Source: Streptomyces eurythermus
GTDB lineage: Bacteria > Actinomycetota > Actinomycetes > Streptomycetales > Streptomycetaceae
DNA length: 64,000 nucleotides
Assembly (NCBI RefSeq): GCF_014649115.1
Contig: NZ_BMSK01000023.1
Location: forward strand, 1-64,000
Direction of reading: 5' to 3'
Of the stretch, positions 57,183 through 64,000 are shown piece by piece. The translations under genes and the position numbers were made by a program. The notes under the pieces are model-generated. The model did not search any database, had not been told where the DNA came from, and worked only from the letters and a program-made list of their open reading frames with translations. Every line of letters begins with the position of its first letter. Position 1 is the stretch's first letter.

Positions 57183-57839
57183 TTACCCGAGGGCGTGTGC
57201 GGCGATCTCCAGGTCGGCCACCAGGCCCTGGTACGCGGCCCTGCGGTCGTCGTCCTGCGCCCGCAGCACCGACGAGGGGTGCACGGTCGGTACGAGGCGT
57301 TCGGGGCGGCCGTGGATCTCCCGCTCCAGCACCGTGCCGCGTACCTCGCCCACCCGGAACGACGACCCCAGCAGGGCCTTGCCCGCCGTGGCGCCGAGAA
57401 CCACGATCAGCTCCGGCTCCACCAGCGCCAGCTCCGCCGCCAGCCAGGGGCCGCAGGCCGTCATCTCCCTCAGGGCCGGCGCCTTGTGGATGCGGCGCTT
57501 GCGGGGTTCGGCCCGGGTGAACTTGAAGTGCTTCACCGCGTTCGTCACATAGGCCTCGGCGGGATCGATACCGGCCTCTTCGAGCGCCCGGTCGAGCAGC
57601 TTGCCCGCCGGGCCGACGAACGGTCTCCCCTGACGGTCCTCCTGGTCGCCGGGCTGCTCCCCCACGAGCATGACGCGGGCGTCGGTGCTTCCGGCGCCGA
57701 AGACCGTCTGGGTGGCGGCGCGGTGGAGGGGGCAACCGCGACAGCCTGCGGCGGCTTGGCGGAGGGTAGGTAGGTCAGCGCCCTCGGGGACGAAGGGCTC
57801 CGCGGTGTACGCGTCCTCGGGTGCCTTCGCTGCCGGCAT
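57183..57839 (-). CDS. udgX: Uracil-DNA-binding/glycosylase protein, UdgX family
   Basis: 218 aa. Active-site motif GEQPGDQED (60-68) and the UdgX-specific loop KRRIH (114-118); in characterised UdgX the His of this loop bonds covalently to the uracil site in DNA. HPSS near residue 201 is motif B. Cys 33, 36 and 129 would bind an Fe-S cluster; only three Cys are seen, so His 104 (VKHFKF) may be the fourth ligand. Acts in uracil repair or as a suicide-type uracil trap. Ends 16 bp before the GNAT gene start. Confidence 0.92.
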   Translation of the reverse strand: MPAAKAPEDAYTAEPFVPEGADLPTLRQAAAGCRGCPLHRAATQTVFGAGSTDARVMLVGEQPGDQEDRQGRPFVGPAGKLLDRALEEAGIDPAEAYVTNAVKHFKFTRAEPRKRRIHKAPALREMTACGPWLAAELALVEPELIVVLGATAGKALLGSSFRVGEVRGTVLEREIHGRPERLVPTVHPSSVLRAQDDDRRAAYQGLVADLEIAAHALG

Positions 57840-57884
57840 GCCGGGCGAGTACCCCTCGTTCCGGCGGAGAAGCGAGGGGTTGTT

Positions 57885-57990
57885 TCAGGCCGTCGCCCGG
57901 CTGCGGGCGCGTCGTGGCTGGTCGCGCCCACGCGGCGGAGCCGCATATCGAACACAGCCCCGCGCCCCTGGGTGGGGGCGCCGGGGCCTC
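57885..57990. repeat. Dispersed Streptomyces intergenic repeat
   Basis: The block with GTCGTGGCTGGTCGCGCCCA, GCGGCGGAGCCGCATATCGA and CCCCGCGCCCCTGGG looks like an intergenic sequence I remember as repeated through many Streptomyces genomes; only one copy is in this window, so the claim rests on memory. It contains two palindromic parts (GGGCGCG...CGCGCCC and the terminator at 57957). Confidence 0.55.
57957..57987. terminator. Hairpin downstream of mqnE
   Basis: GCCCCGcGCCCC and GGGGCgCCGGGGC pair in an 11-12 bp stem with one bulge. It lies 24 bases after the mqnE stop on the minus strand and forms the right end of the dispersed repeat. Confidence 0.6.
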
Positions 57991-58011
57991 GCTTCAGAAG
58001 TGGCCGGTGCG

Positions 58012-59175
58012 TCAGACGCGCATCGGCTGGGGCTCGTCGCGGCGGGTCGGGTTCGGGCCCTCGTACTCGCGGATGATCTCGTAGCGGGTGTTGCGTTCCA
58101 CGGGGCGGAAGCCGGCGTCGCGGATCAGCTCCAGGAGGTCCTCCCGGGTCAGCTTGTTCGGCGTGCCGTAGTTGTCCGCGTCGTGCGTGATCTTGTACTC
58201 GACGACCGAGCCGTCCATGTCGTCCGCGCCGTGCTGGAGGGCCAGCTGGGCGGTCTGCACGCCGTGCATCACCCAGAAGACCTTCACGTGCGGCACGTTG
58301 TCGAACAGCAGCCGGGACACCGCGAAGGTCTTCAGCGCCTCCGCGCCGGTCGCCATCGTGGTCCGCGCCTGGAGCGTGTTGCGTACCTTGCCGTCCTTCA
58401 TGTCCACGAAGTCGTGCTGGTAGCGCAGCGGGATGAAGACCTGGAAGCCGTTCGTCTCGTCCTGCAGCTCACGCAGCCGCAGCACGTGGTCGACGCGGTG
58501 CCGCGGCTCCTCGATGTGGCCGTACAGCATGGTGCACGGGGTCTTCAGACCCTTCTCGTGCGCCAGCCGGTGGATGCGGGACCAGTCCTCCCAGTGGGTG
58601 CGGTGGTCCACGATGTGCTGCCGGACCTCCCAGTCGAAGATCTCCGCGCCGCCGCCGGTCAGCGACTCCAGGCCCGCGTCGATCAGTTCGTCCAGGATCT
58701 CCGAGGCGGACAGCCCGCTGATCGTCTCGAAGTGGTGGATCTCGGTCGCCGTGAACGCCTTCAGCGAGACGTTCGGCAGCGCCTTCTTCAGCTCCCGCAG
58801 CGACCGCGGGTAGTACCGCCACGGCAGGTTCGGGTGCAGACCGTTGACGATGTGCAGCTCGGTGAGGTTCTCCGACTCCATCGCCTTGGCGAGCTTGACG
58901 GCCTCCTCGATGCGCATCGTGTACGCGTCCTTCTCGCCCGGCTTGCGCTGGAACGAGCAGTAGGCACAGGACGCGGTACACACGTTCGTCATGTTGAGGT
59001 GACGGTTGACGTTGAAGTGGACCACGTCACCGTTCTTGCGGGTCCGCACCTCGTGGGCGAGGCCGCCGAGCCAGGCCAGGTCGTCCGACGCGTACAGCGC
59101 GATGCCGTCCTCGCGGGTCAGCCGCTCCCCGGAGCGGACCTTCTCCTCCAGCTCGCGCTTGAGCCCGACGTCCAT
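58012..59175 (-). CDS. mqnE: Aminodeoxyfutalosine synthase (radical SAM)
   Basis: 387 aa, ATG start. Cluster motif CTASCAYC with NMTNVCTASCAYCSFQRKPG around it. HIVNGLHPNLPWRYY, KAFTATEIHHF and GGGAEIFDWEVRQ are MqnE hallmarks. It joins 3-[(1-carboxyvinyl)oxy]benzoate (from MqnA) to the adenosyl radical, making aminodeoxyfutalosine. Monocistronic, 38 bp downstream of the AsnC-type gene. Paralogue of MqnC at 39060. Confidence 0.95.
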   Translation of the reverse strand: MDVGLKRELEEKVRSGERLTREDGIALYASDDLAWLGGLAHEVRTRKNGDVVHFNVNRHLNMTNVCTASCAYCSFQRKPGEKDAYTMRIEEAVKLAKAMESENLTELHIVNGLHPNLPWRYYPRSLRELKKALPNVSLKAFTATEIHHFETISGLSASEILDELIDAGLESLTGGGAEIFDWEVRQHIVDHRTHWEDWSRIHRLAHEKGLKTPCTMLYGHIEEPRHRVDHVLRLRELQDETNGFQVFIPLRYQHDFVDMKDGKVRNTLQARTTMATGAEALKTFAVSRLLFDNVPHVKVFWVMHGVQTAQLALQHGADDMDGSVVEYKITHDADNYGTPNKLTREDLLELIRDAGFRPVERNTRYEIIREYEGPNPTRRDEPQPMRV

Positions 59176-59213
59176 GGCAACACCTTTCTACGACAGCCCG
59201 ACCAACGGTATCC

Positions 59214-59669
59214 CTAGACTTCCTCGGGAAGTTCCCCGACCCGGTTCTCCCACTTCGTGGACAGCACGATGGTGGTACGGGTCCGGGAGACGCCCTTGGT
59301 GCCGCTGAGCCGGCGGATGGTCCGCTCCAGCCCGTCCACGTCCGACGCCCGGACCTTGAGCATGTACGAGTCGTCGCCCGCGATGAACCAGCAGTCCTCG
59401 ATCTCCGGCAGGTCCCGCAGCCGCTGGGCGACGTCCTCGTGGTCGGCCGCGTCGGAGAGGGAGATGCCGATCAGGGCGGTGACCCCGAGGCCGAGCGAGG
59501 CCGCGTTCACCGTGGCCCGGTAGCCGGTGATGACACCGGCCGCCTCCAGCCGGTTGATGCGGTCGGTGACGCTGGGGCCCGACAGGCCGACCAGGCGCCC
59601 CAGCTCCGCGTACGAGGCCCGGCCGTTCTCCCTCAGGGCCTGGATGAGCTGCCTGTCCACCGCGTCCAT
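59214..59669 (-). CDS. Lrp/AsnC-family transcriptional regulator
   Basis: 151 aa. HTH (DRQLIQALRENGRASYAELG, LSGPSVTDRINRLEAAGVI) and C-terminal RAM ligand domain (DCWFIAGDDSYMLKVRA). It binds amino acids as an oligomer and regulates nearby or distant genes. Located between mqnE and ubiX, 38 bp upstream of mqnE; it may regulate or be co-transcribed with mqnE. Effector unknown. Confidence 0.93.
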   Translation of the reverse strand: MDAVDRQLIQALRENGRASYAELGRLVGLSGPSVTDRINRLEAAGVITGYRATVNAASLGLGVTALIGISLSDAADHEDVAQRLRDLPEIEDCWFIAGDDSYMLKVRASDVDGLERTIRRLSGTKGVSRTRTTIVLSTKWENRVGELPEEV

Positions 59670-59721
59670 GCGATCGAAGCCTTCCGGTGAAAGTTCCTGA
59701 AGTGATGAGAGGTACGTACTG

Positions 59722-60408
59722 CTAATCGCCCCGGGTGCCGTCCGCCGCGCCGCCGCCCAGGTCTCCTCGCCAGCGCCGGTACAGGCCGTGGGCGACGCCC
59801 GCCGCGTCCAGCACCCGGCCGGCCACGAAGTCCACCAGGTCCTGGATGTGCGCGGCGCCCGCGTAGAAGGCGGGCGAGGCCGGGACGACCGAGGCGCCGG
59901 CGTCGTCCAGGGCGACGAGGTGGCGCAGCGTCTGGCCGTTCAGGGGGGCTTCCCGTACGGACACCACCAGCGGGCGGCGCTCCTTCAGCGTGACGCTCGC
60001 CGCGCGCTGGAGGAGGTCCTTGGACAGGCCGAGCGCCACGCCGGCCACGCAGGCGGTGGAGGCGGGCACGATGAGCATGCCGCGGGCCGGGTACGAGCCG
60101 GAGGACGGCCCGGCCGCGAGGTCGCCCGCCTTCCAGTAGCGGACGCCGCTGACGTCCACGTCGAAGGTCCCGGGCTTGCCGTCGGCGCCGCGGGCCAGCC
60201 ATTCCGCGAGGTCGTCCTGCCAGTGGGCGTCCCGGAAGGGCAGGCCCGTCTCGTCCAGCAGCGTCAGCCGCGAGGCCCGGCTGACCACCAGGTCCACCGC
60301 TTCCCCGGCCGCCAGCAGCGCCCGCAGCACGGCCGCCGCGTACGGCGTCCCGGAAGCTCCGGACACCCCCACGATCCAAGGCACGCGCTGCGTTTCTCCT
60401 GCGTTCAC
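59722..60408 (-). CDS. mqnM: UbiX-family flavin prenyltransferase
   Basis: 228 aa from GTG 60408 (CTCAAGG upstream). IVGVSGASGTPYAAAVLRAL binds FMN; the Ser-rich loop and VVSREAPLNGQTLRHL-like section (VVSVREAPLN) are typical. The family makes prenylated FMN, the cofactor of UbiD decarboxylases. The UbiD-like MqnL gene lies two genes upstream in the same direction, which fits cofactor supply for menaquinone synthesis. It ends with an added 25-residue Gly/Arg tail. Confidence 0.92.
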   Translation of the reverse strand: MNAGETQRVPWIVGVSGASGTPYAAAVLRALLAAGEAVDLVVSRASRLTLLDETGLPFRDAHWQDDLAEWLARGADGKPGTFDVDVSGVRYWKAGDLAAGPSSGSYPARGMLIVPASTACVAGVALGLSKDLLQRAASVTLKERRPLVVSVREAPLNGQTLRHLVALDDAGASVVPASPAFYAGAAHIQDLVDFVAGRVLDAAGVAHGLYRRWRGDLGGGAADGTRGD

Positions 60409-60499
60409 ACCTTGAGCGTACCGGCGCGCGCACAGGGGCTCAGGACCGGTAGGGGTCACGGCCACCCGGGCGAAGACCCCGCGAACGGCGGGAAACGGG

Positions 60500-61399
60500 C
60501 TAGACGGTGAGCCCCCGTACCAGGAGATCCAGCAGGGCGCACACGAAGAGCGCGATGCCGATGAACCCGTTGACCGAGAAGAACGCCCTGTTCAGACGGG
60601 TCAGGTCGTGCGGGCGGACGATCGTGTGCTCGTAGACGAAGGCCGCCGCGACGATCACCAGGCCGAGCCAGAAGAAAGCACCCGCGTCGGTGGCCAGGGC
60701 GTACCAGACGAAGAGGGCCGTGGTGACCGTGTGGCACGCGCGGGCGCCCCAGATCGCGGCCGGGATGCCGAAGCGGGCCGGGACCGACTTCACGCCGATC
60801 TCGCGGTCGGTCTCCACGTCCTGGCAGGCGTAGATCAGGTCGAACCCGCCGATCCAGACGCCGACGGCCAGGCCGAGGATCACCGCGTTCCACGACCACT
60901 CCCCGCTGATCGCCAGCCAGCCGCCGACCGGGCCCATGGCCTGGGCGAGACCGAGGATGGCCTGCGGGAAGTTGGTGAACCGCTTGCCGTAGGGGTAGAC
61001 CACCATCGGCACCACCGCCACCGGCGCGAGGGCCAGGCACAGCGGGTTGAGCAGGGCCGCCGCGCCCAGGAAGACCGCGAGGGCGATCAGCGCGCCCGTC
61101 CAGGCGTGCCGGACCGACATCGCCCCCGTCACCAGTTCCCGGTGCGCGGTGCGCGGGTTGCGGGCGTCGATCTCGCGGTCGATGATCCGGTTGACCGCCA
61201 TCGCGAACGTGCGCAGGCCCACCATGCAGACGGTGACCAGGAGCAGGCGGCCCCAGTGGATGTTCTCGTCCCACTCGTACATCGCCGTCAGGGCGGCGAT
61301 GTAGGCGAAGGGGAGCGCGAAGACCGAGTGCTCGATCATCACCAGGCGGAGGAACGCCTTGGTCCGGCCCGGCTGGGCGATTGCGGCGGCGCTGCTCAC
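60500..61399 (-). CDS. mqnP: UbiA-family prenyltransferase (menaquinone head group)
   Basis: 299 aa from GTG 61399, which overlaps the mqnL stop by 4 bp (GTGA). Eight or nine membrane helices. The Asp motifs NRIIDREIDARNPRTAHRE and YACQDVETDREIGVKSVP bind the prenyl diphosphate via magnesium. It attaches the polyprenyl tail to 1,4-dihydroxy-6-naphthoate in the membrane, the futalosine counterpart of MenA/UbiA. Tail donor is presumably made by the synthase at 8608. Confidence 0.94.
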   Translation of the reverse strand: MSSAAAIAQPGRTKAFLRLVMIEHSVFALPFAYIAALTAMYEWDENIHWGRLLLVTVCMVGLRTFAMAVNRIIDREIDARNPRTAHRELVTGAMSVRHAWTGALIALAVFLGAAALLNPLCLALAPVAVVPMVVYPYGKRFTNFPQAILGLAQAMGPVGGWLAISGEWSWNAVILGLAVGVWIGGFDLIYACQDVETDREIGVKSVPARFGIPAAIWGARACHTVTTALFVWYALATDAGAFFWLGLVIVAAAFVYEHTIVRPHDLTRLNRAFFSVNGFIGIALFVCALLDLLVRGLTV

Positions 61400-62847
61400 A
61401 GCCCGTACTCCTTCCAGCGGCGGTCCACCAGGGCCGCCGTATCCGGGTCCGACAGGACCATCTCCGGCCACCCGCCGTCGCGGGTGTAGCCCTCCTCCGG
61501 CCACTTCCGCGTGGCGTCGATGCCCGCCTTGCCGCCCCAGAACTGCTGGTAGGAGGCGTGGTCGAGGTGGTCGACGGGGCCTTCCACGACCGTGAGGTCA
61601 CGGGCGTAGTCGGTGTTGCCGAGGGCCCGCCAGGCGACCTCGTGCAGGTCGTGGACGTCACAGTCGGCGTCCACGACCACGATCAGCTTGGTGAGGGACA
61701 TCATGTGCGCCCCCCAGATGGCGTGCATCACCTTCTGCGCGTGCTTGGGGTACTTCTTGTCGATCGAGACGATCGCGCAGTTGTGGAAGCCGCCGGCCTC
61801 GGGCAGGTGGTAGTCCACGATGTCCGGGATGATGATCTTCAGCAGGGGCAGGAAGAAGCGTTCCGTGGCCCGGCCGAGGGGGCCGTCCTCCGTCGGGGGG
61901 CGGCCGACGACGATCGACTGGAGCAGCGGGCGCCGGCGCATGGTCACGCAGTCGATCTTGAGGGCCGGGAACGGCTCCTGCGGGGTGTAGAAGCCGGTGT
62001 GGTCGCCGAAGGGGCCCTCGGGCAGCATCTCGCCGGGTTCCAGCCAGCCCTCCAGGACCACCTCGGCGTTGGCGGGCACCTGGAGCGGGACCGTCTTGCA
62101 GTCGGTCATCTCGATCCGCTTGCCCGCGAGGAAGCCGGCGAAGAGGTACTCGTCGATGTCGCCGGGGAGGGGGGCCGTGGAGGCGTAGGTCACGGCGGGC
62201 GGGCAGCCGAAGGCGATGGCCACCGGGAGGCGCTCGCCCCGGCGCGCGGCCACCTGGTAGTGGTTGCGGCTGTCCTTGTGGATCTGCCAGTGCATGCCGA
62301 TGGTGCGCTTGTCATGGCGCTGGAGGCGGTACAGGCCCAGGTTGCGGATGCCGGTCTCGGGGTCCTTGGTGTGGGTCAGGCCGAGGTTGAAGAAGGAGCC
62401 GCCGTCCTCGGGCCAGGTGAACAGCGCCGGGAGCCGCTCCAGGTCCACGTCGTCACCGTGCAGGACGACCTCCTGGACCGGCGCCTCCTTGACCTTGCGC
62501 GGCGGGACGTGGGCCATGGCGCCGAGCTTCCCGAAGGCCTCGCGCACGCCGACGAAGCCGTGCGGCAGCTCGGGCCGCAGCAGGCCGCCGATCCTGTCGG
62601 AGATCTCCTCGTACGACTTCAGGCCCAGCGCCTTCAGCAGCCGGCGGTCGGTGCCGTACACGTTCATGGCGAGGGGCAGGTCGGAGCCGCGCACGTTCTC
62701 GAAGAGCAGCGCCGGGCCGCCGGCCTTCTGCACCCGGTCGACGATCTCCCCGACCTCCAGATACGGGTCGACCTCGGCCTTGATGCGCTTGAGGTCGCCC
62801 TCGCGCTCCAGCGCCCGGAGCAGGGAGCGAAGATCGTCGTAAGCCAT
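61396..62847 (-). CDS. mqnL: UbiD-family decarboxylase (menaquinone synthesis)
   Basis: 483 aa from ATG 62847. MAYDDLRSLLRALEREGDL is the standard UbiD start. GMHWQIHKDSRNHY and the Arg/Glu-rich active-site set (EGWLEPGEMLPEGPFGDHTG with E and H residues) match, as does HNCAIVSIDKKYPKHAQKVMHAIW. It removes the carboxyl of the prenylated naphthoate using prenylated FMN from the UbiX partner. First gene of the mqnL-mqnP-mqnM run; 68 bp gap to the upstream membrane gene. Confidence 0.94.
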   Translation of the reverse strand: MAYDDLRSLLRALEREGDLKRIKAEVDPYLEVGEIVDRVQKAGGPALLFENVRGSDLPLAMNVYGTDRRLLKALGLKSYEEISDRIGGLLRPELPHGFVGVREAFGKLGAMAHVPPRKVKEAPVQEVVLHGDDVDLERLPALFTWPEDGGSFFNLGLTHTKDPETGIRNLGLYRLQRHDKRTIGMHWQIHKDSRNHYQVAARRGERLPVAIAFGCPPAVTYASTAPLPGDIDEYLFAGFLAGKRIEMTDCKTVPLQVPANAEVVLEGWLEPGEMLPEGPFGDHTGFYTPQEPFPALKIDCVTMRRRPLLQSIVVGRPPTEDGPLGRATERFFLPLLKIIIPDIVDYHLPEAGGFHNCAIVSIDKKYPKHAQKVMHAIWGAHMMSLTKLIVVVDADCDVHDLHEVAWRALGNTDYARDLTVVEGPVDHLDHASYQQFWGGKAGIDATRKWPEEGYTRDGGWPEMVLSDPDTAALVDRRWKEYGL

Positions 62848-62915
62848 GTGCCCCAGTATCGCCGACGTACCGCTTTGTCCCGGTGGCCACCCCCCGGTTC
62901 CGGCGTGGGGCCGGG

Positions 62916-63683
62916 TCAGCGGAAGACGGCGACCGGGTACTGGAGGACGACCTCGCGGGCGTCGGGGTCCCAGCTGGTGACCTTGCCCAGGCAGTGCGCC
63001 TGGAACTGGCCCTCGGGCAGTTCCTTGTCCGGGGTGAGCAGGCCGTCGCCGCGCAGCACGACCCTGAGGTGCGCGGTGGGGCCGCCGTCGGCGTAGGGGG
63101 CCCGCATCAGCAGGGTCTCGCCCCGGCTGCCGCCCGCCTCGAACCGGCCGGTGACCATGACGAACTCCCCTATCTCGCTGAGCGGCACCGCGGTGGCCGG
63201 CCCGGTGCGGGCGAGCTCGCCGAGGAGGGCGCGGTTGGGGATGACGGTCCCGGAGTCGGGCCGCAGCCGGACCTCCACCAGGGCGTCGCCCCGGCGCAGC
63301 ACGGACAGCAGCAGGCCGATCACGGAGATGGGCTCGCTGTTCTCCACGTACTTGGCGACCACTTCGGTGGTGCTGCCCCCGGTCACCTTCAGCAGCACGG
63401 AGACCAGCGGGATGACGGCGAGGCAGCCGGCGTTGCGGATGCGCCGCTCCTCGACCTCCTTGCGCAGGGCCGCCTTGTAGTTGCCCATCTTGAACAGGCC
63501 CATGACCGCGTCGTTGTCGAGGTACAGGGGCAGGTATGCGGGGTCGGCGGCGGTCTTGCCGAGCCGGGCCAGTCCGCGCCGCAGCGCCCGCCCGGCCAGC
63601 GCGAGCAGGCCGGCGAGGGCCAGCAGCCACCAGGCCATCGGGCCCCACCAGGCGCTCCACCAGGTGCCGTCAAGAACAGCCAC
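62916..63683 (-). CDS. Membrane protein of unknown function
   Basis: 255 aa, GTG start, CAAGGAGATCC upstream. One membrane segment near 12-31 (GPMAWWLLALAGLLALAG) and possibly a second near 85-100 (AGCLAVIPLVSVLLKV); the rest is soluble (YLPLYLDNDAVMGLFKMGNY, then beta-rich C-terminal half). No family recognised. The start lies within the end of the VWA gene (14-bp overlap), so they are coupled. The pair suggests a sensor or adhesion unit. Function unknown. Confidence 0.75.
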   Translation of the reverse strand: MAVLDGTWWSAWWGPMAWWLLALAGLLALAGRALRRGLARLGKTAADPAYLPLYLDNDAVMGLFKMGNYKAALRKEVEERRIRNAGCLAVIPLVSVLLKVTGGSTTEVVAKYVENSEPISVIGLLLSVLRRGDALVEVRLRPDSGTVIPNRALLGELARTGPATAVPLSEIGEFVMVTGRFEAGGSRGETLLMRAPYADGGPTAHLRVVLRGDGLLTPDKELPEGQFQAHCLGKVTSWDPDAREVVLQYPVAVFR

Positions 63684-64000
63684 GGATCTCCTTGAACGCG
63701 GTGGACAGGGAGGAGGTGCGGGCGTCGACGAGGCGCCCGCCGGTCAGTTCGGCGGCCCGGCGCAGCGCGTCCGCGTCGGCGTCGCCGAAGCCGATGGGGT
63801 AGGTGCGTACGGCGCGGACGTCGGCGGGGCGGGAGCGGTGGCGGGCGGCGAAGGCGGCCGGGCCGATGCCCGCGTTGTTCTCGCCGTCCGTCATCAGCAC
63901 GATGGACACCAGCCGGCCGGGGTCCGCGCGCAGGGCCCGTTCGGCGGTGCGGTAGCCGTGGTCCAGGGCGGACCAGACGGCGGTGGAGCCGTCGTAGCCG
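63670..64000 (-). CDS. VWA-domain protein (C-terminal part)
   Basis: The frame runs off the window's right edge. The visible 109 codons include GSTAVWSALDHGY (part of the metal-dependent adhesion site) and VSIVLMTDGENNAG, the conserved Asp-Gly strand of von Willebrand A domains. The stop overlaps the next gene by 14 bp. Such proteins with a membrane partner often form BatA-like or MoxR-linked units; upstream context is outside the window. Confidence 0.85.
   Translation of the reverse strand, partial: GYDGSTAVWSALDHGYRTAERALRADPGRLVSIVLMTDGENNAGIGPAAFAARHRSRPADVRAVRTYPIGFGDADADALRRAAELTGGRLVDARTSSLSTAFKEIRGCS

Noticed and set aside
1..64000. Prophage, insertion sequence or integrative element
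   Set aside because: No transposase, integrase, tRNA-linked attachment site or long terminal repeats were seen.

Overview
The window is high-GC actinobacterial DNA and almost certainly comes from a Streptomyces chromosome. The evidence is the strong G/C third-codon bias, the many GTG starts, the full 14-gene nuo operon, menaquinone genes of the futalosine (mqn) type instead of men genes, a ydaO-type leader in front of a secreted transglycosylase, and families such as DUF6232, DUF4229 and Uma2. From memory, not checked, the gene order resembles the S. coelicolor SCO4490-SCO4595 region. No tRNA, rRNA, CRISPR array, prophage or insertion sequence was seen.

Layout. 1-5070: the end of a 2-oxoacid:ferredoxin oxidoreductase beta gene, a divergent HxlR regulator/NAD(P)H quinone reductase pair, a RarD-type permease, a 9-bp tandem repeat, a TPR-like protein and an FMN reductase. 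5096-8188: an ABC-2 permease, an ATPase and a LolA-like membrane-anchored protein in one operon. 8608-10877: a polyprenyl diphosphate synthase, then a long leader with a c-di-AMP riboswitch in front of a secreted SLT protein. 10907-17272: HAD phosphatase, fumarylacetoacetase, an M56 metallopeptidase, RecQ and a Uma2 nuclease-like protein. 17350-33376: nuoA-N on the minus strand, with a Rex-operator-like site upstream. 34118-35736: an NlpC/P60 hydrolase and peptide deformylase. 35836-41995: a MenJ-like reductase, a PASTA protein, MenG, an imidazolonepropionase-like protein, MqnC, a prepilin peptidase and MqnA. 42280-44991: cold-shock protein, an XRE-cupin regulator divergent from azlCD, and a methyltransferase. 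44997-52396: the most accessory-looking part, with two tandem secreted cell-wall hydrolases that each carry a seven-repeat propeller, an anchored protein, AraC and LysR regulators, and a two-gene DUF5955-like/DUF6232 unit. 52459-57839: FadD-type ligase, a MaoC-like protein, TetR, DUF4229, GNAT and UdgX. 58012-62847: mqnE, an AsnC regulator, ubiX (mqnM), mqnP and the ubiD-like mqnL. 62916-64000: a membrane protein and the end of a VWA protein.

How it fits together. Most core genes serve the respiratory chain. MqnA, MqnE and MqnC build the naphthoquinone head group. The polyprenyl synthase makes the tail, MqnP joins the two, MqnL with its UbiX partner decarboxylates, MenG methylates, and the MenJ-like enzyme probably saturates part of the tail. 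Complex I then reduces the menaquinone. mqnB, mqnD and the futalosine deaminase are not in the window.

The best candidates for something new are (1) the DUF6232/DUF5955-like pair, which share a 19-residue Asn/Gly-rich motif at the C-terminus of one protein and the N-terminus of the other, an arrangement like bacterial amyloid-signalling pairs; and (2) the adjacent Rpf-like and NlpC/P60-like secreted hydrolases, each with a seven-unit lectin-like propeller.
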